Notes under the pieces: generated by a model
The model's input: only the letters and a program-made list of their open reading frames with translations
What the model was told of the DNA's origin: nothing
The model's database searches: none
Made by a program: the position numbers and the translations under genes
NCBI GenBank assembly: GCA_900543295.1
Contig: UQQY01000150.1
Coordinates: 1-5,268, forward strand
Length of the DNA stretch: 5,268 nucleotides
Direction of reading: 5' to 3'
Source of the DNA: an uncultured Oscillospiraceae bacterium
GTDB lineage: Bacteria > Bacillota > Clostridia > Oscillospirales > Ruminococcaceae
Shown: positions 1 to 5,268 of the stretch, in pieces
Layout: every line of letters starts with the position of its first letter
How positions within the stretch are numbered: position 1 is the stretch's first letter

Positions 1-1
1 A

Positions 2-94
2 TTCGCCAATCTCCGTATCCTCTCCGGTGATAGACAGCACGTTGCCCCATGCGTCATAAGCAAACCGGTAGTCATACCGCGAAATTGATTCTGG
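2..94 (-). pseudogene. Rhs repeat core fragment, cut by the left window edge
   Basis: The minus strand encodes an open Rhs core piece that reads YRFAYDAWGNVLSITG and then GEDTEIGE at the window edge. YDAWGNV is typical of the YD-repeat/Rhs core just before the RYRGYY...GLYYLQSRYYDP block. The frame is closed upstream by a TAA at 95-97, and recognisable Rhs sequence seems to begin near position 79, where GC-rich core DNA gives way abruptly to AT-rich DNA. There is no start codon or ribosome binding site, so this is the 5'-truncated beginning of another orphan Rhs C-terminal module that continues outside the window. It lies just downstream of the 81-residue putative immunity gene. The Rhs identity is firm; the exact breakpoint is by eye. 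Confidence 0.72.
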
Positions 95-161
95 TTATTT
101 ACTGAATTACCAGTGCATAGATAACCAAAAAACTCTTACACTAATAATATACATAATAATT

Positions 162-407
162 TTAAAAAACTATTGTAACATGATTTTTTCTATTTTTTGA
201 CTTTTTATAAAAAGCCACTTCATTTCCGCTTAATACAATAGTATTTAAATAATACAAAAAATCATCACTATTATAACATATACAAGATTGATTTTTAGAT
301 ATTATCCAGTCCAAAAAATTGTTCTGTAATTTTTCTATATCTTCAATATATCCATCTGGAACATATATTGAGGATTCATCCTGATCAAATCTTAAATCAA
401 TAATCAT
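162..407 (-). CDS. putative immunity protein of the adjacent Rhs toxin tip (81 aa, no recognised family)
   Basis: I do not recognise the family. The product is a small soluble protein with no signal peptide or membrane segment. Its N-terminal half is acidic, with nine Asp/Glu among the first 34 residues, and its C-terminus is basic (KKSKNRKN) and ends in a hydrophobic strand-like HVTIVF. The ATG at 405-407 is supported by a GAGGTG site at 413-418 that overlaps the TGA of the toxin gene, leaving only 9 nt between stop and start, so translation is probably coupled. The position directly behind an Rhs toxin tip is the classic place for the cognate immunity gene, and the acidic face would suit a basic toxin tip. 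The DNA is far more AT-rich than the Rhs core on either side, a usual mark of imported tip/immunity cassettes. The immunity role is inferred from context only. Confidence 0.72.
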   Translation of the reverse strand: MIIDLRFDQDESSIYVPDGYIEDIEKLQNNFLDWIISKNQSCICYNSDDFLYYLNTIVLSGNEVAFYKKSKNRKNHVTIVF

Positions 408-412
408 AGTTA

Positions 413-419
413 CACCTCA
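413..419 (-). promoter_or_regulatory. ribosome binding site overlapping the toxin stop codon
   Basis: The minus strand reads TGAGGTG, followed by TAACT and the ATG of the 81-aa gene. The first three bases are the stop codon of the toxin frame and GAGGTG is the Shine-Dalgarno sequence, so a ribosome ending the toxin sits on the next gene's initiation site. This fixes the start of the small gene and suggests coupled synthesis of toxin and immunity protein. Confidence 0.65.
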
Positions 420-1145
420 CCCAAACAAATAAAATACATGTCCACCCTTTCTGTTATATGTGTGATAATGCCAATAATATCCTAAAGAAGACTTTCCGTG
501 TATTTCAGGATACAAAGGCTTATTATTGTTTCCAGAATTACCGCCTGCGGCACGTGCAACGGCTTTTGCTTCATATGAAGTTACGGCAAAAACATTTCGC
601 TTAGATGCAACCTCTTTTACTGCCTGTGAATATGTTAACGGGCGTCCCACACTAACATATCCACTTTGAATTGTTGCTGTCCAATATCGATTTTTTGAAT
701 TCCTTTTTACTGTATTTTTAACTTTAGCTATGGCCTTGTCTAAAGCAATCTTTTTGGCAAGATAATATGTAGCAACACTTACTGCTACTACTGCTACTAC
801 TACAAATAAATACGGAGCTACTGCCAATATCATTGCTGATACCTTTGCAATAAGAGCTGCACCGCTTAACTTAAGCGCCATTATAGATGCAAAAAGAACA
901 CTAATCAATCTGTTTGCCTCAGATGCTATTGTCCAGTACCCACTTGGATCCACACAGTTCACCGGATCATTCAGGCAGTATGCATACAGGTTAAGCTCCT
1001 GCTTCTCTTCTGTCCCCATCTGGATGACGTTCGGGTCGTCCGCATTGATGAACCGCATGGTCGTCGGATCGTAGTACCGGCTTTGGAGATAGTACAAGCC
1101 TGTTTCGGTATCCTGATAGTACCCTCTGTAGCGAATCGGGTTCAG
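417..1145 (-). CDS. orphan Rhs C-terminal module: Rhs core end fused to a putative toxin tip
   Basis: The open frame starts right after a TAA at 1146-1148 and gives 242 residues with no convincing start. In-frame CTG (1143-1145) and TTG (1095-1097) lack a good ribosome binding site, so this is a displaced Rhs tail rather than a complete gene. Residues 4-69 are the Rhs-associated core end (RYRGYYQDTETGLYYLQSRYYDP, then NLYAYCLNDPVN and the DPSG boundary). From about residue 70 follows the variable tip: a long hydrophobic stretch (about 80-132) with two likely membrane segments, a basic linker (KNTVKRNSKNR), and a C-terminal domain ending in PEIHG and WHYHTYNRKGGHVFY, with His216, His226, His228 and His236 as candidate active-site residues. 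The tip resembles small nuclease-like polymorphic toxin ends, but I cannot name its family. The 81-aa gene directly behind it is the likely immunity partner. It would be made as toxin only after recombination onto a full-length Rhs gene. Confidence 0.75.
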   Translation of the reverse strand: MNPIRYRGYYQDTETGLYYLQSRYYDPTTMRFINADDPNVIQMGTEEKQELNLYAYCLNDPVNCVDPSGYWTIASEANRLISVLFASIMALKLSGAALIAKVSAMILAVAPYLFVVVAVVAVSVATYYLAKKIALDKAIAKVKNTVKRNSKNRYWTATIQSGYVSVGRPLTYSQAVKEVASKRNVFAVTSYEAKAVARAAGGNSGNNNKPLYPEIHGKSSLGYYWHYHTYNRKGGHVFYLFG

Positions 1146-1149
1146 TTAA

Positions 1150-2016
1150 TTAAATAACAGAATGTAAGAGACTTTCATATTCACGCTTTTGCCATAATGA
1201 AAAATATTCGCAAAGCCATCTTTCTTCCATGTTTCTCCAATCATATGTAGAAGTATTTACTGCCGCTAACGGCTTATTAAATTCATCCGCTTTATTCCCT
1301 ATAAATGTAAAGTCCTTTTCAGTATAATCTCTTTTATTATAGCGAACCAATACTGCATTCATCCCTATTGGAAAAGCGGCTCTGTCCCAATTGGGGTTTA
1401 ATGTCGTTTCAGGATTATCTACCGGCAGCAGACGAATCCCTTGTAAATCATCAAGTGTTGGGATACTTTCAAAAGCTTTATTGTATATTTGAATCCTCGA
1501 AAGTATCCATCCATCGCACCATTCTACATCTCCTATTTTCTGAAAAGGTATGTATTTCCCATAAAGTCCTATGTTTTTTGATGTTTCTGAATGAAATTGA
1601 TATACATATATATCTCCAATATTCCACGGATTGCGTGGAAAAGGAGAGACGCTTTTTATTCTTTTTTCAGGCGGCATGGGTGATTCCAGCCGTTCCTTTA
1701 ATTTCACCAGTGTCTTTCTCCATCCTTCTCCCCGATTCTTACTTTCTGTCCAAAGCTCTAACCCTCCGTTTTTTTCAATCCAATATATAGCCTTATCTTT
1801 AACTTCCGGCATCAATCGTCCTACACGCCATTGCGTATCTGCAAGAGCGTACCAGAAGAATGGTTCATCTATATCTCCAATATATTGATTGCATTCTTCA
1901 AGAGTTCTTTTATATGCTTCTTCTTTATCCATTTGCTTTTGTAAAAAGTCCATATATGTATCTCTGACATCACATGTACAATCATTAGCATATAGACTCG
2001 TTCCCCATACTCCCAT
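1150..2016 (-). CDS. DUF4259-like N-terminal domain protein, candidate immunity protein
   Basis: This intact 288-residue protein begins MGVWGTSLYANDCTCDV, the WG-x-x-(L/F)-x-x-ND pattern of DUF4259-type proteins. The N-terminal domain (about 1-110) is helical and contains EPFFWYALADTQWRVGRL. A proline-rich linker (111-128) leads to a second domain (129-272) that opens NPWNIGDIYVYQF and contains GLYGKYIPFQKIGDVEW, reminiscent of clostridial Imm26-like or related immunity folds; that match is from memory and tentative. There is no signal peptide or membrane segment. The ATG at 2014-2016 has an AAAGGTG site at 2022-2028. It lies 21 nt behind the stop of a GIY-YIG toxin tail, in the immunity position, and the next Rhs core begins 1 nt after its stop. 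Retention of an intact gene behind a broken toxin suggests an orphan immunity role, but relatives of this architecture also occur as general hypothetical proteins, so the function is unproven. Confidence 0.75.
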   Translation of the reverse strand: MGVWGTSLYANDCTCDVRDTYMDFLQKQMDKEEAYKRTLEECNQYIGDIDEPFFWYALADTQWRVGRLMPEVKDKAIYWIEKNGGLELWTESKNRGEGWRKTLVKLKERLESPMPPEKRIKSVSPFPRNPWNIGDIYVYQFHSETSKNIGLYGKYIPFQKIGDVEWCDGWILSRIQIYNKAFESIPTLDDLQGIRLLPVDNPETTLNPNWDRAAFPIGMNAVLVRYNKRDYTEKDFTFIGNKADEFNKPLAAVNTSTYDWRNMEERWLCEYFSLWQKREYESLLHSVI

Positions 2017-2037
2017 GTTATCACCTTTCTTTTTAAT

Positions 2038-2297
2038 TTATTCCGGGTCAAAAAAGCTTTCGATAAGTGTTTGCATCTGACTAAATTCCGTTTTGAAAAA
2101 CCCCCATTTGCTTGGAGAAATTGAGTATCTATCCCATATGCAGTAATAAGCGTCTGTTCCAAAGCTCTGGCCTGCGCCAATGATAGATTTGTAGCAACAG
2201 GGAATATATCATATTTATTGCTGGGGAATCGTTTTCTCTGATGGGCGGCTTTACGTCTCTGAAAGTTGCATGTTCGGCCTACATATATGATCCTTTA
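2038..2297 (-). pseudogene. GIY-YIG nuclease toxin tail, truncated and frameshifted
   Basis: Read on the minus strand from just after a TAA (2295-2297), the frame gives IIYVGRTCNFQRRKAAHQ and then NLSLAQARALEQTLITAYGID. This is a GIY-YIG nuclease core: YVG for the YIG half, the Arg in NFQRR, and the Glu in ALEQ (2157-2159) as the probable metal ligand. The first GIY half and all Rhs core are missing. Near 2122-2128 the reading frame breaks. The other frame then gives SISPSKWGFF, KTEFSQMQTL and IESFFDPE with a TAA at 2038-2040, a normal-looking toxin C-terminus. A small deletion or indel has therefore joined two frames, and the product would be dead. The TTG-initiated open frame running from 2180 to 1869 is an artefact of this break. 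The following DUF4259-like gene is its likely former immunity partner. The family call rests on motif recognition. Confidence 0.72.
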
Positions 2298-2301
2298 ACA
2301 A

Positions 2302-2345
2302 CAACAATCCCTCTTGAGATTTTATGGTTTCAAGAGGGATTGTTG
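2302..2345 (-). terminator. intrinsic terminator of the smsC-smsB operon
   Basis: Arms 2302-2317 (caacaatccctcttga) and 2330-2345 are a perfect 16-bp inverted repeat around a 12-nt loop, beginning 27 nt after the smsB stop. In the minus direction the stem is followed by a modest T-rich run (TTGTT), so termination is probable though the T tract is weak. It also shields the Rhs remnants downstream from smsCB transcription and marks the boundary between housekeeping and accessory DNA. Confidence 0.78.
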
Positions 2346-2372
2346 CTTTATATTCACAAAGCCAATCTATCG

Positions 2373-3290
2373 TCAGCTTAAAAAGCCTTCGATAATTTTA
2401 GCCTCAGCCTCCTGTTCGGAAAGGCCCAAGGTTCTAAGCTTCAATATCTGTTCACCTGCAATTTTTCCAATTGCCGCTTCATGAATAAGCGCAGCGTCGC
2501 AGTGATGCGCGCACAGCTTCGGCGCAGCATCAACAATAGCAGCGCCGTCGATAATGGCGTCGCATTCAGAATGGCCGGTGCACGGCGCATTGCCAATGAT
2601 GGTGGATGTGTAGGACTGACGAGAATTCCCCCGGGCAACCGAACGAGAGACAATATCCGCACCCGCGCCGTCGCCGTTCAGCTCCACCTGAAATTCCGTT
2701 TCTGCATCCTGTTCCTTTTCCGTCAGAATGCGCTCCCGAATAAAAAGCTTGGCGCCCTTTTCCACAACCGCTTTGGTTTTACGAAGCGTGTGATCCACAC
2801 CGCCAATTTGCGCTGTATCCATTTCCAAAACGGAATCTGCGGCAAGATACACCTCTGTCACCGGATCAATGCTCCGAATTCCAATACCTTTTCCCGTGCC
2901 AATATGTTTCTCAATATACTTCACATGCGAGCCAGACGCCAAAAAGAAGCGATGAATTCCATTGTGACGCGCCGGTTCCCCGTTTTCCGTATGCACACCG
3001 CATCCTGCCATAATCACAACGTCTGCGCCTTCTCCTACATAAAAGTCATTATAGACGAGATCGTCAACATTTCCGTGTGTTACACACGCCGGAATGGAAA
3101 CCGTTTCACCCTTCGTTCCCGGAAGAATCCGGATGTCAAGCCCAGGCATGTCCTTCTTGGTTTCAATCCGGATATTCTCGCTGGACATTCTTCCTGCGCA
3201 GGCTCCATCCTCTCTAATATTATATGCTCCTTTGAATGAGCCTTTCCAATCCGAAACCAACTCTAAAAGTGACTTTGTAATCTCATTCAT
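2373..3290 (-). CDS. smsB: SmsB, SufB/SufD-type Fe-S cluster assembly scaffold
   Basis: This 305-residue SufB/SufD-family protein is shorter than typical SufB (about 470-495) or SufD (about 420), as expected for the single scaffold of the SUF-like minimal system. It should work in the cytosol with the SufC-type ATPase to assemble iron-sulfur clusters. Visible landmarks are MAGCGVH (94-100), a beta-helix-like middle (GGVDHTLRKTKAVVEKGAKL), GHSECDAI with Cys243 in the place of the SufB core cysteine, and IHEAAIGKI with His270-Glu271 matching the SufB HEA motif, followed by the helical tail GLSEQEAEAKIIEGFL. The alignment to SufB is by eye. The ATG at 3288-3290 has an AGGAGG at 3300-3305 and overlaps the smsC stop by 8 bp, so the two are translationally coupled. 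An unusual CAHHC (260-264) precedes the HEA motif. Databases often label such proteins SufD or SufBD. Confidence 0.88.
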   Translation of the reverse strand: MNEITKSLLELVSDWKGSFKGAYNIREDGACAGRMSSENIRIETKKDMPGLDIRILPGTKGETVSIPACVTHGNVDDLVYNDFYVGEGADVVIMAGCGVHTENGEPARHNGIHRFFLASGSHVKYIEKHIGTGKGIGIRSIDPVTEVYLAADSVLEMDTAQIGGVDHTLRKTKAVVEKGAKLFIRERILTEKEQDAETEFQVELNGDGAGADIVSRSVARGNSRQSYTSTIIGNAPCTGHSECDAIIDGAAIVDAAPKLCAHHCDAALIHEAAIGKIAGEQILKLRTLGLSEQEAEAKIIEGFLS

Positions 3291-4014
3291 GAAACAATTC
3301 CTCCTGTTTGCGGCAGGCGGCGGTTATGTTCTCTTTTGAGAGCACCTGCTGCATCATTTCCTCTTTTGTACCGGATGTACGAACCGTGCCGTCCGCAAGC
3401 AAAATGATCTCATCCGCAATTCGCAAAATTCGTTCCTGATGCGAAATGATGATCAAATTTCCCTGCAAATCCTCATGCATTTTCTGAAAAACCTGAATCA
3501 GATTTTTAAAACTCCAGAGATCGATTCCTGCCTCCGGCTCGTCAAAAAGGGAAAGCTTTGTGTGACGGGCCAAAACCGTGGCGATTTCAATTCGTTTGAT
3601 TTCGCCGCCGGAAAGCGTCGCATTTACTTCACGATCCAGATAATCTTTTGCGCAAAGGCCGACATTTCCTAAAATATTGCAAAGCTTACCGTCATCCAGC
3701 GATCCGCCTGCCGCAGTTTCTATCAAATGCCGAACCGTAATGCCTTTAAAGCGAACCGGCTGCTGAAAAGCAAAGCTGACGCCTCTGCGCGCACGCTCTG
3801 TTACGTCAAGCTCCGTGATGTCTTCTCCATCCAAAATAATTTGTCCAGACATCGGATGTTCGATACCTGCAATGATGCGGGCAAGCGTCGTTTTTCCGCT
3901 GCCGTTCGGACCTGTAATCACGATTAGCTTTCCATCGGGAATTGTCAGATTCAAATTGCGCAGGACTGATTTTCCATCCGGAGAGCTCCACGAAATGTTT
4001 TTTAAAGACAGCAT
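3283..4014 (-). CDS. smsC: SmsC, SufC-type ABC ATPase for Fe-S cluster assembly
   Basis: This is a 243-residue soluble ABC ATPase, the usual SufC length, which powers cluster assembly by its SufB/D-type partner rather than membrane transport. Motifs are complete: Walker A GPNGSGKTT (35-43), Q-loop FQQP (83-86), signature LSGGE (134-138) with the SufC-typical KRIEIA after it, Walker B LSLFDEP (154-160) followed by EAGID, and switch histidine His192 in IIISH. No transmembrane partner gene is nearby. The start at ATG 4012-4014 is chosen because AAAAGGAG lies at 4023-4030, 8 nt upstream, and the protein then begins like SufC (MLSLKNISW). The frame is open to 4131, but that extension is not protein-like, carries no ribosome binding site and runs into the promoter. 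It overlaps smsB by 8 bp; no sufS, sufU or sufE is in the window, consistent with a two-gene minimal system. Confidence 0.92.
   Translation of the reverse strand: MLSLKNISWSSPDGKSVLRNLNLTIPDGKLIVITGPNGSGKTTLARIIAGIEHPMSGQIILDGEDITELDVTERARRGVSFAFQQPVRFKGITVRHLIETAAGGSLDDGKLCNILGNVGLCAKDYLDREVNATLSGGEIKRIEIATVLARHTKLSLFDEPEAGIDLWSFKNLIQVFQKMHEDLQGNLIIISHQERILRIADEIILLADGTVRTSGTKEEMMQQVLSKENITAACRKQEELFHE
3300..3305 (-). promoter_or_regulatory. ribosome binding site of smsB inside smsC
   Basis: A consensus AGGAGG on the minus strand lies 9 nt before the smsB ATG and within the last codons of smsC. A strong internal site like this suggests that the scaffold is made at least at the same rate as the ATPase. 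Confidence 0.75.
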
Positions 4015-4022
4015 ATTCTGCA

Positions 4023-4030
4023 CTCCTTTT
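4023..4030 (-). promoter_or_regulatory. ribosome binding site that fixes the smsC start
   Basis: AAAAGGAG on the minus strand, 8 nt before the ATG at 4012-4014. No comparable site precedes the alternative upstream starts in the same frame. Confidence 0.78.
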
Positions 4031-4113
4031 CTTATTGAAATCATATTGTATGCGTTGATGTGTTCTTTATCAAAAGTATGTCCGTTCTGATACAGAATTC
4101 TTATTTGCACTTT

Positions 4114-4150
4114 GTTAGTATAGTTTATCACTCTATCAACGCTTTGTCAA
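4114..4150 (-). promoter_or_regulatory. smsCB promoter with an overlapping imperfect palindrome
   Basis: On the minus strand TTGACA (4145-4150) is separated by 17 nt from TAAACT (4122-4127), a good sigma-A-like promoter. TATACT at 4117-4122 is an alternative -10 with a worse 22-nt spacing. Transcription would start near 4115, giving a leader of about 100 nt. A 27-bp imperfect dyad at 4114-4140 (GTT-n2-TA-n-AGT-n5-ACT-n-TA-n2-AAC) covers the spacer, -10 and start, the position of a repressor operator. An Rrf2-type Fe-S regulator would be one candidate, but the sequence does not match a consensus I know, so the regulator is inference. Confidence 0.6.
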
Positions 4151-4208
4151 TCTGTTTGCATTGCTGTCGAACCGCCGGTCTAAACCTTGCAGTTATTTTA
4201 AACAAATA

Positions 4209-4238
4209 AAAAAGCACCCCAAGGTGGGGGTGCTTTTT
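4209..4238 (-). terminator. intrinsic terminator after the MsmX/UgpC-type gene
   Basis: AAAAAGCACCCC (4209-4220) pairs perfectly with 4227-4238 around a 6-nt loop. On the minus strand the GC stem is followed by a run of six T and then ATTTGTTT. It begins 22 nt after the stop codon of the ATPase gene. The symmetrical A and T tracts would also let it work on the plus strand, but no plus-strand gene needs it. Confidence 0.9.
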
Positions 4239-4260
4239 ATTTGAAAATAACTTAGCCGGA

Positions 4261-5268
4261 TCAGTTAGACAGAGTCTGCTCTGTCTCCTTATCAAAGATG
4301 TGCATTTTATTTACGCTGACTGCAATTTTAACAACATCGCCAACCTTTGCAGCGGAACGAGTGTTGACACGCGCAATAATCGGAACGCCAGCAAGATTTA
4401 AGTACAAGAAAGTTTCATGACCCATCAACTCTGTTACTTCAACTTCACATTCAATAACAGCAGAAGCGGTAGAAATATGCATTTCATCATCGTGCAGATC
4501 TTCCGGACGGATACCCATGATCACTTCCTGGCCAACTTTCGCTTTTACTGCATCGTTGACTTTTGCTTCCGGAATCGGGATATAGAACGGATTCTCATCG
4601 CTACCAATCTTAAGAGCAAGGCCGCCGTCTTTTTCCTCTACGACCGCATTGATAAAGTTCATCTGCGGAGAACCAATGAAGCCGGCAACAAAGAGATTGC
4701 ACGGTGTATCATACAAAGCCTGCGGCGTATCAACCTGCTGGATAAAACCGTCTTTCATAACAACGATGCGGGTGCCCATTGTCATAGCCTCTGTCTGATC
4801 GTGGGTAACGTAGATGAAGGTAGTGCCGAGACGCTGGTGCAGCTTGGTAATCTCGGTACGCATCTGCGCACGGAGCTTTGCGTCCAGGTTGGACAGCGGT
4901 TCGTCCAGAAGGAAGACCTGCGGCTCACGGACGATTGCACGGCCAAGCGCTACACGCTGGCGCTGACCACCGGAGAGTGCCTTCGGTTTTCTGTCGAGAA
5001 GATGTGTAATATCAAGAATTCTCGCAGCCTCTTCAACACGGGCTTTGATTTCATCTTTCGGGGTTTTCCGCAGCTTCAGACCAAACGCCATATTCTCAAA
5101 AACGGTCATGTGCGGGTACAGAGCATAGTTTTGGAAAACCATTGCAATATCACGGTCTTTCGGAACGACATCGTTTACGCGACGGTCGCCGATGTACAGA
5201 TCGCCTTCTGTAATTTCCTCCAAGCCAGCGATCATACGAAGAGTTGTGGATTTGCCGCAGCCAGACGG
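4261..5268 (-). CDS. carbohydrate ABC importer ATPase, MsmX/UgpC/MalK type (5' end outside the window)
   Basis: The partial product has 335 residues, starts inside Walker A (PSGCGKST, residues 1-8), and lacks about 30-35 N-terminal residues of the usual length near 370. The reading frame runs unbroken through the window edge, so the Met at 5235 is internal. Motifs are the Q-loop in [13 protein letters not shown] (Gln46), signature LSGGQ (98-102) with [10 protein letters not shown], Walker B VFLLDEP (Asp122-Glu123) with SNLD, and switch His156 in THDQTEA. After about residue 235 follows the MalK-type regulatory part with two OB-fold-like segments (GIRPEDLHD, then the MHIFD end). Such ATPases sit on the cytoplasmic face and energise uptake of oligosaccharides or glycerol phosphate. 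In Firmicutes one copy, MsmX or MsmK, often serves several importers lacking their own ATPase. No permease or binding protein gene follows and a terminator lies directly behind, which fits a stand-alone shared ATPase. The substrate cannot be told. Confidence 0.93.
   Translation of the reverse strand, partial: PSGCGKSTTLRMIAGLEEITEGDLYIGDRRVNDVVPKDRDIAMVFQNYALYPHMTVFENMAFGLKLRKTPKDEIKARVEEAARILDITHLLDRKPKALSGGQRQRVALGRAIVREPQVFLLDEPLSNLDAKLRAQMRTEITKLHQRLGTTFIYVTHDQTEAMTMGTRIVVMKDGFIQQVDTPQALYDTPCNLFVAGFIGSPQMNFINAVVEEKDGGLALKIGSDENPFYIPIPEAKVNDAVKAKVGQEVIMGIRPEDLHDDEMHISTASAVIECEVEVTELMGHETFLYLNLAGVPIIARVNTRSAAKVGDVVKIAVSVNKMHIFDKETEQTLSN

Noticed and set aside
95..161. A terminator or promoter between the 81-aa gene and the Rhs fragment
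   Set aside because: The stretch is AT-rich and holds only very short inverted repeats; no convincing stem with a T run or promoter pair was seen.
1368..2080. Plus-strand open frames opposite the DUF4259-like gene
   Set aside because: They overlap one another and the better-supported minus-strand gene and have no family resemblance; they are shadows.
1869..2180. A 103-codon minus-strand frame beginning with TTG at 2180
   Set aside because: It is the GIY-YIG toxin remnant read past its frameshift into the wrong frame of the DUF4259-like gene; the TTG is an internal leucine codon.
2481..3239. A 252-codon plus-strand open frame opposite smsB
   Set aside because: It is antisense to a clear SufB/D-family gene and its translation has no recognisable domain; it is a shadow of smsB codon use.
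3283..4014. A membrane ABC transporter ATPase
   Set aside because: The KRIEIA after the signature, the EAGID after Walker B and the overlapping SufB/D-type partner point to SufC; no permease gene is present.
4015..4131. An N-terminal extension of the SufC-type ATPase starting near 4131
   Set aside because: It has no ribosome binding site, overlaps the -10 region and leader, and adds 39 residues absent from SufC proteins; ATG 4014 has a strong AAAAGGAG.
1..5268. CRISPR array, tRNA, rRNA, transposase or insertion sequence
   Set aside because: No regularly spaced repeats, tRNA-like folds, transposase motifs or terminal inverted repeats were found; the repeated elements are Rhs core pieces.

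Overview
The window looks like a chromosomal segment of an anaerobic, low-to-mid GC Firmicute, most likely a gut-type clostridium (Lachnospiraceae or Oscillospiraceae; family not resolved). The grounds are strong AGGAGG-type ribosome binding sites, a SufC/SufB-like gene pair with no sufS or sufU beside it, an MsmX/UgpC-type sugar-importer ATPase, and an Rhs/WapA-like polymorphic toxin locus. Every gene I can support is read on the minus strand, so transcription runs from high to low coordinates.

Right part (4261-5268): the 3' 336 codons, including the stop, of a carbohydrate ABC importer ATPase (MsmX/UgpC/MalK type), cut by the window edge inside its Walker A motif and closed by a strong intrinsic terminator (4209-4238).

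Middle (2302-4150): a two-gene operon with its own sigma-A-like promoter, a SufC-type ATPase and one SufB/SufD-type scaffold overlapping by 8 bp, then a 16-bp-stem terminator. This is the layout of the SUF-like minimal system (SMS, smsC-smsB) for iron-sulfur cluster assembly.

Left part (1-2297): a decayed Rhs locus of stacked C-terminal modules. In reading order it holds a GIY-YIG nuclease toxin tail with no Rhs core, truncated and frameshifted; an intact DUF4259-like gene in the immunity position; an orphan Rhs core end fused in frame to a different toxin tip with paired histidines; a very AT-rich 81-residue putative immunity gene; and a third Rhs core fragment running off the left edge. GC-rich Rhs core DNA alternates with AT-rich tips and immunity genes, as expected when toxin tips are replaced by recombination through the conserved core.

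The SMS operon and the ABC ATPase are housekeeping genes. The accessory part is the Rhs graveyard, where the unclassified toxin tip with its 81-residue partner and the surviving DUF4259-like gene beside a dead nuclease are the main points of interest.
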